NCBI GenBank assembly: GCA_019694835.1
Contig: JAIBBE010000230.1
Coordinates: forward strand, 1-26,673
Direction: 5' to 3'
DNA from: Fimbriimonadaceae bacterium
GTDB taxonomy: Bacteria; Armatimonadota; Fimbriimonadia; Fimbriimonadales; Fimbriimonadaceae
Length of the DNA stretch: 26,673 bases
Position 1 is the first letter of the stretch. Each line of letters opens with the position of its first letter. Under the pieces are notes generated by a model that was not told where the DNA came from, did no database searches, and saw only the letters and a list, made by a program, of their open reading frames with translations. Positions 5,909-18,342 of the stretch are shown here, piece after piece. The translations under genes and the position numbers were made by a program.

Positions 5909-8656
5909 CTATTGAGTGACGACGGCGGCGAAGAGAGGCATCACTGCATGCCGGATACCAAGCGGAAGCTCTTCGGCGGAGGGCTTCCATAGCAGCTGAA
6001 CCGCGTCCGCCTCGGCTTTCTTCAGCGCGAACACAAGCTCCATATCAGATTCAGCGTTCTTGCGAACCACTGCATCCAGCAGCAACCGAACAGCTTTGCC
6101 CTTATCCGAACCTACGAGCTCTGCGCATTCTGCGCCCGCCACCCGGTAGACGTGCAGAGTTGGGCTAGCCTCGGTCCACTGACCATTGACATCTCGCTTC
6201 AGAGTCAGACGAGCGAGCACGAGCACGCCCGCGGGAAGAGAGCCGAGAAGCTCCGCTGATGAGCTAGGCAGACGAAGCCAGGCGGCCCCAGCAGGCTGGT
6301 TTGGAAACGCCACCTTACGCAGGGATTCACAGACACTAGGGAGATTTAGGCCCAGTTTAGGCGTGACCGAGCCGTCTGGTCCGAACACCAGGGATTCCGA
6401 ATAGTCGGCACAAACGTAGCACGAGTGATCGCCGAGCGATAGTACCTCCGCGTCCTCCTCAACTCGCCGGACAGCGTTGCCATCTCGTCGAAATCGAGTC
6501 GTCCTGAAACCGTCTCGAACAGTCGCACCGCCGTGTTCCGTCATAAACCTTTTGACGTCGGTCCAAGTTGCCTCCCCTGGGTTCTGCCGGCCGATCGACT
6601 TCTGCTGTTCGCCGTACTTATCGTGGAACCGCTTCCAACGCCAGAATCCGTCTTGGACCATTTCGGTGAGGCGGCTCTGGTCTCCCGCACTGAACGGTGC
6701 GGCCGGGGCATTCAGCAGGATGTCTTGAAGCTCGTCTTGACCGAGGAGGCCCATCACCCGACCAAACACGTTCTCAAAACGCTCGGGTTCCACGAGGGTC
6801 TTCGTTATCAGTTTGAGCTTCTCTCGCGCGATTCGATAGGCATCAGCCTCACGACTATCCTGCACGACAACCGTATCGACGATGATTGTCTCGCGTGAGC
6901 CGAACCGGTGGATGCGGCCGACTCGCTGCTCCATATCCATGGGGTTCCACGGAACGTCGATGTGGATCAGCCTTCGTGCGACCTGAAGATTGATTCCCTC
7001 GCCACCCGCACGAGAAGACACCAGGTACTGCGGGCCGTCGGTTCTCCTGAAAGCGTCTACTTCGTGCCGCCGCCGACTGTCATCCTGCCCGCCGATTATA
7101 AGTGACGGTCGCCTGCCGGTTTGCCGCTCCAGAAAGCGGGCCAGAGCGGTGACGGTCTCTATCGGTTGCGCAAACAAGACAACCTTCTCGTCGCCTGCGG
7201 GATCGAGCAGCCGGTCCTTGATGATTTCCCACTTGTCGTCGCCGGAGCTTCGCACTAAGGAAATGCCTTGCTGGATGAGCTGTTCTAAGCCGCGCTGCGA
7301 CTCGGTGTCCCGTGGATCGCCCGGAACGTAATCCTCGATGTCATCAACGTCAGCATCACGCTGTTGCTGAACAACCTCCAGATAGATCCGGCGGAACAGG
7401 GAGTCAGTGTCCTCATCCGGTGGCCCGAGTCTATATGGACGCAACTCTGCCAGAGCCCCTCGAAGCGTCGAGTTGGAGCTGTTCCATCCGGCCCGAACTG
7501 CCTGCCGAGTGAGGTATCCCAGTCCTGCGTGGGGGCTTGAAGCCGCCCATTGCATAGCTTGAGCACACCGCCAGCCTGCCGCTCGCCTTCGAGCTTGCCC
7601 GGTGCGCCAATCCATCGGAGGACGGTAGAAGTCGTGAATGTTGCTCATCCATTCCCGATGTGAAACTCCGAGATCAATCAACAGGGGCTCGTTCACCATC
7701 CGATTTGGGAAAACCGGATGGCCATCCCAATCTCGAATGTCATCCTTCGTTCGATAGATCACTCGCCCAGACAAGTTGGCCTTCTGCTCACTCGTCGCCC
7801 GAAGCAGATTTAGCAGGTTCTCAAAGCGGGTCTCGTGCCCCTGATGCGGAGTACCGCTCATCAGGATCACACGCGCCTCGGGCCCTTGTCGGTCGATCAA
7901 TTCCTTGACGAGGCGATATGCCTCGCTAGGTTTGCCGCCCTCCTGCTCCCAGGCGGAGAGGTGATGGCACTCGTCGACGATGATCACGTCCCAGGGCATG
8001 GTTGCAATCACCCGGTCGAAGTTGTCGCCGTGCACGGCTCTATGGATGCTCGCGATGATCTTTGGATCTGTGAGCCGCGCATCCGCGTCCTGCGCCGACC
8101 ACTGCCGAAACGGGAGCTTCAGACGATCGAACTCGGTTCGGACATTACTGACGAGCCGCGCTGGTGCGAGATACAGAACGCGAGTCTCCGGGCGCTGCTG
8201 CAACACCTCTCGCAAAATCAACCCAGCCTCGACCGTTTTGCCTAGACCCACCTCGTCTGCAATGAGCACCCGCCGCAGGTTCTCGTTCTGAAGGATGTGG
8301 CTGACCAGGCTGACTTGGTGCGACAACGTATCAACTTCTCTGGCATCCAGTCGCCGCTGCGGATCTTCGGCCAGGAGAAAATAGGCCTGCAGCCGCGCAA
8401 GGCTCCGACGACCCTGCGCCTGCCAGTTATCGCTAGACGGAAGCGAAGACAGCAGCTCAGCGGGCGTAGGGAGCGACCGAACGGCTCCAACTTCGACACC
8501 GACCTCGACCGGAGGTTCTGCGGCCTCGGTGTCCGCCCAGAACCGACGTGGAGGCGCCGCCAAATCTACAGCCTCCAGACCCCAGTCTGAATACTGGCGT
8601 AGGAGTGCGTATGGGTGCTTCGCGTCCGCCTTTTGAATCACTGACCCGACTGGCAT
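5909..8656 (-). CDS. SNF2/RapA-type DEAD/H helicase-like ATPase
   Basis: A 915-aa superfamily 2 ATPase of the SNF2/RapA type. Motif I is ADEVGLGKT at about residues 133-141, motif II is DECH at 228-231, motif III is SGTP at 267-270, and the C-terminal RecA-like domain ends in a motif V/VI run GGEGINLQ ... QRVGRIHRFG at about 577-586. The N-terminal ~110 residues and the last ~270 are not recognisable domains; the C-terminal part contains a CYVC pair and no obvious nuclease motif. Such ATPases translocate on double-stranded DNA and remodel bound proteins; similar ones (DrmD of class 1 DISARM) occur in phage defence. The start ATG has GGGAG upstream inside the end of the dynamin gene, and the dynamin stop TAG directly abuts this ATG, so translation is coupled. 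Confidence 0.9.
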   Translation of the reverse strand: MPVGSVIQKADAKHPYALLRQYSDWGLEAVDLAAPPRRFWADTEAAEPPVEVGVEVGAVRSLPTPAELLSSLPSSDNWQAQGRRSLARLQAYFLLAEDPQRRLDAREVDTLSHQVSLVSHILQNENLRRVLIADEVGLGKTVEAGLILREVLQQRPETRVLYLAPARLVSNVRTEFDRLKLPFRQWSAQDADARLTDPKIIASIHRAVHGDNFDRVIATMPWDVIIVDECHHLSAWEQEGGKPSEAYRLVKELIDRQGPEARVILMSGTPHQGHETRFENLLNLLRATSEQKANLSGRVIYRTKDDIRDWDGHPVFPNRMVNEPLLIDLGVSHREWMSNIHDFYRPPMDWRTGQARRRAAGWRCAQAMQWAASSPHAGLGYLTRQAVRAGWNSSNSTLRGALAELRPYRLGPPDEDTDSLFRRIYLEVVQQQRDADVDDIEDYVPGDPRDTESQRGLEQLIQQGISLVRSSGDDKWEIIKDRLLDPAGDEKVVLFAQPIETVTALARFLERQTGRRPSLIIGGQDDSRRRHEVDAFRRTDGPQYLVSSRAGGEGINLQVARRLIHIDVPWNPMDMEQRVGRIHRFGSRETIIVDTVVVQDSREADAYRIAREKLKLITKTLVEPERFENVFGRVMGLLGQDELQDILLNAPAAPFSAGDQSRLTEMVQDGFWRWKRFHDKYGEQQKSIGRQNPGEATWTDVKRFMTEHGGATVRDGFRTTRFRRDGNAVRRVEEDAEVLSLGDHSCYVCADYSESLVFGPDGSVTPKLGLNLPSVCESLRKVAFPNQPAGAAWLRLPSSSAELLGSLPAGVLVLARLTLKRDVNGQWTEASPTLHVYRVAGAECAELVGSDKGKAVRLLLDAVVRKNAESDMELVFALKKAEADAVQLLWKPSAEELPLGIRHAVMPLFAAVVTQ

Positions 8657-11032
8657 CTATGCTCCCGATGTGATCGTCTTTTCTCCCGGCAGACTAGCGA
8701 GCAGCGCCGCCGTTTCATCCAGGATGCGCTTACGCTTTTGGGCATCACTTCGCTCCAGGTACTTCTGCTGTGAAGTGACGATCGCTTCTGCGATCGACTG
8801 GAGCGGATCGCGGTGACCTTCGAAGGCATCCAGAATCTCGTTCTCCACTTCCTTGAACAGATTCGTGAGGATTCGGATTGCCGGTTTCTCCGCGGCATCG
8901 GTCACCTCATCGGCAAGCTCATCGTACAGATCCAAAATGCGAAGCTTGACTCCGGCACCGCGATCCCGGCTCGAATCGATAAAGGACTTGCACCGCTTCC
9001 GGATCGGACCGTCAATCGTCTCAATTAGGAGAGTCGCGTTCTTGTCGCGAACCTCTTTCATCATCTCCTTTCCGACAGTTTTCAACCGCTCCGAATCGGC
9101 TCGGATCGCTTCTCGCTGCGCTTCGACGACCTTCTGCTGAACTCGCGCACCCTGATCTTGAGCCCAAATGTATACCTGATCGACCAGCGATAGACAGCCA
9201 TTCGCGTAGTCATTCGTGCGCTTCCGAATGTCCCTCAAGATCTCCTTGCCCCAGGTTTCTGCGATTGGCTCTTCGAATTTTAAGGCGAATTCGCGCTGTA
9301 TATCGATTTCGGTTGCCCCAGAGAAGCGCCCACCACGCCTTACTGAAGCGCGGAGTGTTGCCCAATGGGATTGACCGAGCTTGTTGAGGTACCGCTGGAT
9401 CTGGTTCCGGGAGCGCTCCTTTGCCGTCTTCACCAGGTCCGTGATGCGGCTTGGAACCGTCGCCCTCAGGAACTCCCGATACTGCCCCTGCAGCGTGTCG
9501 AACTGCCGCCGCAGGGGCCCGATAAAAGCCTCCAGTTCCTGGCGAAGCTGCTCGATCTCCTCAAGGCGCCGTTCTTCATCCATCCATTGGGCCTGAACAA
9601 GGCGGATCGAGGACGCGACGCCTTCCAGTAGGGTGTTGTAGTGTTGTTCCACCTTCGCCTGGCGCTCGCGTTCGAGACTGCTCCGTAGTTCTCGAAGGCC
9701 GGAGATCATCAATGGCACGTTCGTTTGTTCAGGGTGGTCCAGATCGCTCCGTTTCCCGGCGATGAGCCTGCGATACTGAACGGCCGAGAGCGGGTAAACG
9801 CGGAGGGTCGATAGCAGGTTCTCGATGACCGCGCGTTTGGGCTCCCCGAGATCTCCATCCTCCTGCCACAAACGTTCGATCTCACCTCGCAACTGAGACC
9901 GAACCAGCGGGATGGTCCGTTCACAAACGTGCGCAAAGTAGTCGGAGAACTCTCGATCGCCGTCGTCCGAGTATTCGCTATCGGCGACGTCGTCCACCTT
10001 CGTGACCGCGACCACCAATACCGGGTTCCCGGCGGGATCGTCAGTCGTGTGGAGCAGCTTGGCAAGGAACTCACTGTCTCGCAGAAGACGCGCGACAGGT
10101 TCTGTGATGCCGCGGTTGTCCACGACAAGGACGACTGCGCGCGCCCGTTCGCGGATGTAGTTGCGCGTAACTTCCGGGCGAGGATCGCCTATGACTCCGA
10201 GCCCAGGCAGGTCGATAAGAGTAACGCCCTCACTGAGGAGTTGCGACGCCCACCAGACGTTAAGCGTCTTGATCAACGGAGCAAGGAAGCCGGATGCGTG
10301 ATCCTTGAGATCCTGCCTCAACTCTTCGGCGGAACCCTCCCGGACATACTTCGAGCCGTTCTTTGCCAATCGGAGGGCTGAGGTGATGCGCGCGAGCCGC
10401 TCGTTGTCCTCCGGATTTCGCGTTGTTCCCCATCTGCGGTGATAGCCGAGTGCCTCGCGCAAGCTGTCGATCAGGTACCCGATCGGAGTGTCTTTGCTCT
10501 GCTCACCCGTCACGAGTAGTTCTGCGACCTTCCGCGCTTCGAGTCGGCCCTGAAGCTTGCCGTCGGTGGGCTGATCCGGGTCGTCCTTCTCGCCAGGCAT
10601 GTCGGAGCCCAACTCCGCGAGCACTTCGCCTGGCGTATCGTCCTGTTCTCCTGGGCTGCCGAGTTCCGACTTCCACGAGCTTTCAAGGCCGAACACCAGC
10701 TGCCAGAGACGTTGTGCACCGTAGTACTCAACTTCAATTCGTGGCTTAGCGCCATGTCGAACGGAAAGTGCCTGGGCCGTGAGAGGCCCTACGCCACCGG
10801 AAGGGACGACAGTGTGCCCTTCGGCCACGAGCGCATTGATGAGCGTGCTCTTTCCAACACCCGAGTTCCCCAGGAAGCAGACCGGGAGTTCTTGACCAAG
10901 CGTAGCCGTCGACTGCACCAAGCGATCACAATCACGATCGAAGTCCGACAACCGCTCTGGAGCGTTCTTCTCCAGAAACGATCTAGCTTGATCTCTGTAC
11001 CATGCTGTTAGCTGCTGCGCTTGCTCCTGCAT
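8657..11032 (-). CDS. Dynamin-like large GTPase
   Basis: A 791-aa protein with a complete GTPase signature: G1 GNSGVGKS at about residues 55-62, G3 DLPGLG at 274-279 and G4 TKVD at 344-347. A long, charged, mostly helical C-terminal half follows (residues ~470-790). This resembles bacterial dynamin-like proteins and SLIP-GC-type GTPases, with a large insertion rich in acidic residues between G1 and G3. No clear transmembrane segment is visible. Dynamin-like proteins bind or remodel membranes, and several act in phage defence by limiting lysis. The start chosen is ATG at 11032 with GAGGAG seven bases upstream; a TTG one codon earlier is possible. The first 50 bp overlap the end of the nuclease gene, and the stop abuts the helicase ATG, which places it firmly inside the restriction operon. 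Confidence 0.88.
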   Translation of the reverse strand: MQEQAQQLTAWYRDQARSFLEKNAPERLSDFDRDCDRLVQSTATLGQELPVCFLGNSGVGKSTLINALVAEGHTVVPSGGVGPLTAQALSVRHGAKPRIEVEYYGAQRLWQLVFGLESSWKSELGSPGEQDDTPGEVLAELGSDMPGEKDDPDQPTDGKLQGRLEARKVAELLVTGEQSKDTPIGYLIDSLREALGYHRRWGTTRNPEDNERLARITSALRLAKNGSKYVREGSAEELRQDLKDHASGFLAPLIKTLNVWWASQLLSEGVTLIDLPGLGVIGDPRPEVTRNYIRERARAVVLVVDNRGITEPVARLLRDSEFLAKLLHTTDDPAGNPVLVVAVTKVDDVADSEYSDDGDREFSDYFAHVCERTIPLVRSQLRGEIERLWQEDGDLGEPKRAVIENLLSTLRVYPLSAVQYRRLIAGKRSDLDHPEQTNVPLMISGLRELRSSLERERQAKVEQHYNTLLEGVASSIRLVQAQWMDEERRLEEIEQLRQELEAFIGPLRRQFDTLQGQYREFLRATVPSRITDLVKTAKERSRNQIQRYLNKLGQSHWATLRASVRRGGRFSGATEIDIQREFALKFEEPIAETWGKEILRDIRKRTNDYANGCLSLVDQVYIWAQDQGARVQQKVVEAQREAIRADSERLKTVGKEMMKEVRDKNATLLIETIDGPIRKRCKSFIDSSRDRGAGVKLRILDLYDELADEVTDAAEKPAIRILTNLFKEVENEILDAFEGHRDPLQSIAEAIVTSQQKYLERSDAQKRKRILDETAALLASLPGEKTITSGA

Positions 11033-12074
11033 CAATTGACTCCTCTAGAAAGTTCTGCTTCAGGAACTCGATAGTGGCCGGATGGGTTAACCGGCAAACG
11101 ATATTCTGGTTGGCGAACAAGCCGTCAGCCCATTTCGCCTCGGCGAGGGAATATGTGTGTTTCCAATCAACACCGACCGCGTACTCCTGCAACTCCGGAT
11201 CACCTGCATCGTGCTTGAGCTTCGGCTCGGCCAGGGGGAGGTCGAACAACGCTTGACCATCCACGGTGAAATCGCCTGCGGGGACTGAAGACTCCCTCAC
11301 GATTCCGTAGCCGACGTAACCACGGCCCTTCTGGTACGCAAACACCGGGTCCCCGGCTTGAAGTTTTTGGAGCTTGCCTGAATATTGTGTGCCACCGCCC
11401 GCCGCGATGAACCCGTACCGGCGCATGTCCTCCCAGGAACGGTCAGGCTCACCGATGTTGACGTAGTACCACCCAGACCACGGTAGTTGCTTCCGTGCCC
11501 GAGCCTTCTCAACCACTTGCTCTTGGTCTATCAACCAGTCGGTCGCAAGCAGAAGCGTGCCCTCGTGCTCGAACACGTTGAAGAACGCGGTGTTGATGCT
11601 CACGCCATACTCGTCAGAGAGGTACTCAACGATTCGACGTGAGGCGGCATCGAATTCGCTAGCGACAATCAGCATTGAATGGCTGTTGTTCAACGCATCG
11701 GGCAGTGGTTCGCCAAAGAACGCCTCGAATCCCACCTCAAGGGACTTCTGCAGGTACGCCGTACCGATGTCGTGAATGTCCTTTGGACTGAGCTTGCGTA
11801 CCCAGCTCGCGTAGTCGAGGATCTGTGCTACGATCTCGCGGGGCGTCCGGTCCCGCTTCAATTCGATAATCGTCGCGTTTCCGTCGCGGTCGAGCCCTAA
11901 CAAGTCTATACGGCCCCCGCAAGACGTTGGGACCTGACGTCCGACAATCATCACTTCGAGTCCGATCGACCGTGGATCTTTGGCAATCCAACCTTCCAGT
12001 TGGTCTTCCCTGGTGAGTCGCGACCGCTGAAGCGGAATGAGGTTCTCGTCGGCAACTCGGAACAGGTTTGTCAC
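10983..12074 (-). CDS. NucS-like PD-(D/E)XK nuclease with C-terminal EVE/PUA-like domain
   Basis: A 363-aa two-domain protein. Residues ~20-110 match the NucS/DUF91 nuclease core: an acidic helix (E23/E27), GGRIDLLGLD with D57, then IIELKR with E71 and K73, the E-D-ExK metal-binding set, followed by a basic helix. The second half (~195-350) starts WYYVNIGEPDRSWEDM and continues with GFIAAGGG and GDPVFAYQKGRGYVGYGIV, the pattern of EVE/PUA-like domains that bind flipped or modified bases. A nuclease joined to such a reader suggests recognition of modified DNA, for example phage DNA carrying unusual bases. The start is GTG at 12074 in a GTGA overlap with the hsdS stop, so it is translationally coupled to the specificity subunit. 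The fold assignment is by motif only; substrate is inferred. Confidence 0.8.
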   Translation of the reverse strand: MTNLFRVADENLIPLQRSRLTREDQLEGWIAKDPRSIGLEVMIVGRQVPTSCGGRIDLLGLDRDGNATIIELKRDRTPREIVAQILDYASWVRKLSPKDIHDIGTAYLQKSLEVGFEAFFGEPLPDALNNSHSMLIVASEFDAASRRIVEYLSDEYGVSINTAFFNVFEHEGTLLLATDWLIDQEQVVEKARARKQLPWSGWYYVNIGEPDRSWEDMRRYGFIAAGGGTQYSGKLQKLQAGDPVFAYQKGRGYVGYGIVRESSVPAGDFTVDGQALFDLPLAEPKLKHDAGDPELQEYAVGVDWKHTYSLAEAKWADGLFANQNIVCRLTHPATIEFLKQNFLEESIDAGASAAANSMVQRSS

Positions 12075-13267
12075 GCGTTCTGACCTCCGAAGACGTTTTG
12101 CTGGAGGGACGCCGTGAGGTTAAGGGCCTCCTGTTCGGCCTGCCTCGATCTCATTAGAGTGGCCCGGATACACTCCGACGCCACACGAAACGCGCTCTGG
12201 ACGGCAGCCGGAGGCAGCAACATCTGCAGACCTCGAATGTCGTCAAAATTCAGTCCGGCCTTTACAGCGTCGCGGTTAAGCACCACAAATTGCTGTTGGC
12301 CGGCGGGCGTTTGCAGGTAGGCCGACAGATAAACTGGGTCCACACCTTTACATCGAAGGATGACCAGATGCTGATTGATGTAAGCAGTTCCAAAGCCTTT
12401 TGGGATGACCGCAGTCCTCCCAAGATCGGCAGTCACACTCAAGAGAACATCTTCCGGCTCTACCTTGGTCCTGCGGGCCTCTGCCGAATCAGGCGGTTCG
12501 ACATAGGCGACCTCAGACAAGAGCAGTTCATCACGGCCAACGTTCTGGATTCGAAGGAATTTTGCACCGGCAGACGAGTAGTACTTCGCCCAACCACGAG
12601 ACCCGCTCGTCATAAACGAGAGATGGTCTGCTAATCGAGCGACGGGCCATCCGCGGTCGTTCTTCACAGGATCGCCAAAGAATGAATAGAAAGCAGACTT
12701 GAGTAAGCTACGGGCAGTCTTTGATCGCTCCAGAATTGACAGCCGGACAGCTTCAGCCCTATCGAGCACGGCCGCGATGCGGTCCTGCTCGGGTTTGCCG
12801 GGCAAGAAAATAGGCAGATCTTTAAATACATCGAGGGGGATATTGTCAGCGGTCGTGCCCCTCACACGTTGAAGAATCTTTGGTGCTTGGTATCGCAGGT
12901 TATGTGCGAGATAACGAGCATTTAGCTCACGGTTGCAGATGAAGGCCTTCACATCCTGATTGACTGCAACTGGAACTCGGTTTATCGCGACTGGAAGGCG
13001 GTGCTTCAGAACACCGGACCTAACCACCACCAGTACGGACTCCGCCGGAATGAGTCTAGTTGCACTGTTCTCGAGGGCTTCCTCCGTGATGTGGTCTTCA
13101 GTGTCGAAAATGTCACTATGCCTAAAATCCTTTGGGCTGACCCAAGGGATCGATCCGCGGTAGAAGTCCGGGCGTGCTTTACTTGGAGTACCACCCCCAT
13201 AGATCTGGACGACCTCTTTAAGCATTTTTGTGCACCCAGAGCAGCTGGTCGTTGTCGTCGTACTCAT
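12071..13267 (-). CDS. hsdS: Type I restriction-modification specificity subunit HsdS
   Basis: A 398-aa protein with the two-repeat HsdS plan. Target-recognition domain 1 is at about residues 12-160 ([25 protein letters not shown], then an L-P strand pattern ending DLPIFLP). The first conserved helix follows ([17 protein letters not shown]). Target-recognition domain 2 is at about 205-345 ([16 protein letters not shown]), then the second helix to the end. HsdS reads a bipartite DNA sequence and holds two HsdM and two HsdR subunits. The target sequence cannot be read from this alone. Its ATG overlaps the hsdM stop (ATGA) and its stop overlaps the next start (GTGA). An internal ATG at residue 15 is an alternative start. 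Both halves are intact. Confidence 0.93.
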   Translation of the reverse strand: MSTTTTTSCSGCTKMLKEVVQIYGGGTPSKARPDFYRGSIPWVSPKDFRHSDIFDTEDHITEEALENSATRLIPAESVLVVVRSGVLKHRLPVAINRVPVAVNQDVKAFICNRELNARYLAHNLRYQAPKILQRVRGTTADNIPLDVFKDLPIFLPGKPEQDRIAAVLDRAEAVRLSILERSKTARSLLKSAFYSFFGDPVKNDRGWPVARLADHLSFMTSGSRGWAKYYSSAGAKFLRIQNVGRDELLLSEVAYVEPPDSAEARRTKVEPEDVLLSVTADLGRTAVIPKGFGTAYINQHLVILRCKGVDPVYLSAYLQTPAGQQQFVVLNRDAVKAGLNFDDIRGLQMLLPPAAVQSAFRVASECIRATLMRSRQAEQEALNLTASLQQNVFGGQNA

Positions 13268-14777
13268 CTCAGCAACTTCTCCAGTTCAGTGATATCGCAA
13301 TGGATCTCGGACTGTAGTTGCTTCATGCGTTCGAGAATGAGAGAGGGCGGTTCAACTTGCTGGTCCTCATGAACCAGCTCCTTGTAGCGGCTGATCGACA
13401 GGTCGTACTTTTTGCGACGGATGTCATCTGCGGGCACGAAAAAACCGCTGCTCGCCCTGTCCGTGTGCTTGCGATGATCTCGGTTGCGCCAGCCGTCCAA
13501 GCAACGCGGGAGGTCATTCTGTGCGACTGGATTGCGCTTGTCATCGAGAGAAAACCCGTCCGCCAGCACATCAAAAAAATACACCGCATCGGTTCTGCCG
13601 CCTTTCGTCAATACAAGGATTCCTGTCGAAACGCCGGCATAGGGCCTGAAAACACCAGAGGGGAGGGAAATGACGGCCTCGAGTTGATTGCAGTCCAGCA
13701 GAAACTCTCGAATATCCTGATGCGCCCTGCTAGAGCCAAACAAGACTCCGTCGGGTACGATCATCGCCGATCGACCGCCGGTCTTCAACATCCGCAGTAT
13801 GAGCGCGACGAAGAGCAGCTCCGTCTTCTTCGTTTTCACCTTCGCTAAGAGGTTCTTGTGAACATCCTCCTCATCGAGGCTGCCTTTGAACGGAGGGTTA
13901 GCCAAGATAACGTCGAAGCCGGTCTCGGCTTGCTTCGGAAAGCGATCCGTAAAGCTGCTGCTCAGTGTGTCTTGATAGTGAATGTCCGGAGCATCGACGC
14001 CGTGCAGAAGGAGGTTCATTGACGCAATACGAAGCATCGTCGCGTCGAAGTCGAATCCGTGGAACATCCCCTTCCGAATGTGCTCCCGATAGGGTTCCAG
14101 CAAGTCGCCGCTGTAGATCTTCTGGCCAGTGCTCGGATCGGTGAGCATCCCATCGGGTGACGTATGCCTCTCAGTCAAGTACTGCATTGCGCTGACTAGA
14201 AATCCGCCCGTACCGCAAGCAGGATCTCCGATCACGTCGGTCGGCTTTGGTTCCAGCAGTTCAACCATGAATCGCGTGATGTGGCGTGGCGTGCGGAACT
14301 GTCCGTTGATACCCGCCGTCGTGAGCTTGCCGAGCAGGTACTCGTAGAGGTCGCCCTTGGTATCGGCATCACCGAGGGGAAGGGCGTCAATCATGTTCAC
14401 GGCAGAAACCAGCAAAGTCGGCTTCTGGATCATTAGTTGCGCGTCTTTCATGTAGTCGGCCAAGCTCGCGCCCTCCAGCGACATCTTTCGGAAATGGGGA
14501 AACACGCCATCACGAACGAGCTTCAGCATCTCCTCGGCACCGAGATTCTTGAAGTGCGACCACCGCAGCGCCTGGCCTTCGTTGTCAGCCGGAAAAAGCC
14601 GGGCGAACGGCTTGCCTGTGCGCTTCGCTTTCCGCTCATTCTGCGCCTCGACCATGTCGAGCAAGCGCGCGAACATCAGGAACGTGATCTGTTCGATCAC
14701 CGTCAGCGGGTTTGTAATACCGCCGGTCCAAAACTCTTCCCATAGCCGATCGATTCGGCTTCTGAGATCTCCGGTTA

Positions 14778-14781
<4 letters not shown>
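13264..14781 (-). CDS. hsdM: Type I restriction-modification N6-adenine methylase HsdM
   Basis: A 505-aa N6-adenine methyltransferase. The N-terminal helical HsdM domain ([20 protein letters not shown]) precedes motif [11 protein letters not shown] at about residues 186-195, which binds AdoMet, and motif IV NPPF at 295-298, which holds the target adenine. YEYLLGKL and GQFRTPRHI just before motif I are typical of HsdM. With HsdS it methylates the recognition site and so marks self DNA. All catalytic residues are present, so an active enzyme is expected. Its ATG overlaps the hsdR stop (ATGA) and its stop overlaps the hsdS start (ATGA), giving R-M-S order with full translational coupling. Confidence 0.95.
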
Positions 14782-18176
<3,395 letters not shown>

Positions 18177-18214
18177 GCTGACCACGACCTCATGATCGGC
18201 CGTACGGACCTATC

Positions 18215-18230
18215 TGCATATAGCTTGCCG
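18215..18230 (-). promoter_or_regulatory. Sigma-54 (-24/-12) promoter upstream of hsdR
   Basis: On the minus strand this reads CGGCAAGCTATATGCA. Compared with TGGCACG-N4-TTGCW it keeps GGCA, the G before the spacer, and TGCA, with exact GG-N10-GC spacing (GG at 18228-18229, GC at 18216-18217); about 9 of 12 positions agree. The predicted transcript start is near 18204, giving a ~28-base leader with GAGG before the hsdR ATG. The gene immediately upstream encodes a sigma-54 activator, which makes this the natural target. Confidence 0.72.
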
Positions 18231-18342
18231 TATTCCCTGCCGCGGCATAGGTCTATTCCAGTCAGTGTTTTCATGTATTTCCCGGTGCCGGCTGGAGTCG
18301 CGAAGCTGGAACACATACAAGCTTGCTTGAATTGGCCGAAAC
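18231..18342. promoter_or_regulatory. Candidate activator-binding region upstream of the hsdR promoter
   Basis: This gene-free stretch between the activator stop and the hsdR promoter contains perfect palindromes TGCCGCGGCA (18238-18247) and CAAGCTTG (18318-18325), and a TATTCC repeat at 18231 and 18254 spaced about two helical turns apart. Sigma-54 activators usually bind 80-150 bp upstream of the promoter; the second palindrome is at a suitable distance (about 90-95 bp from the -24 element). No binding motif for this activator is known to me, so the assignment is only positional. Confidence 0.3.
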
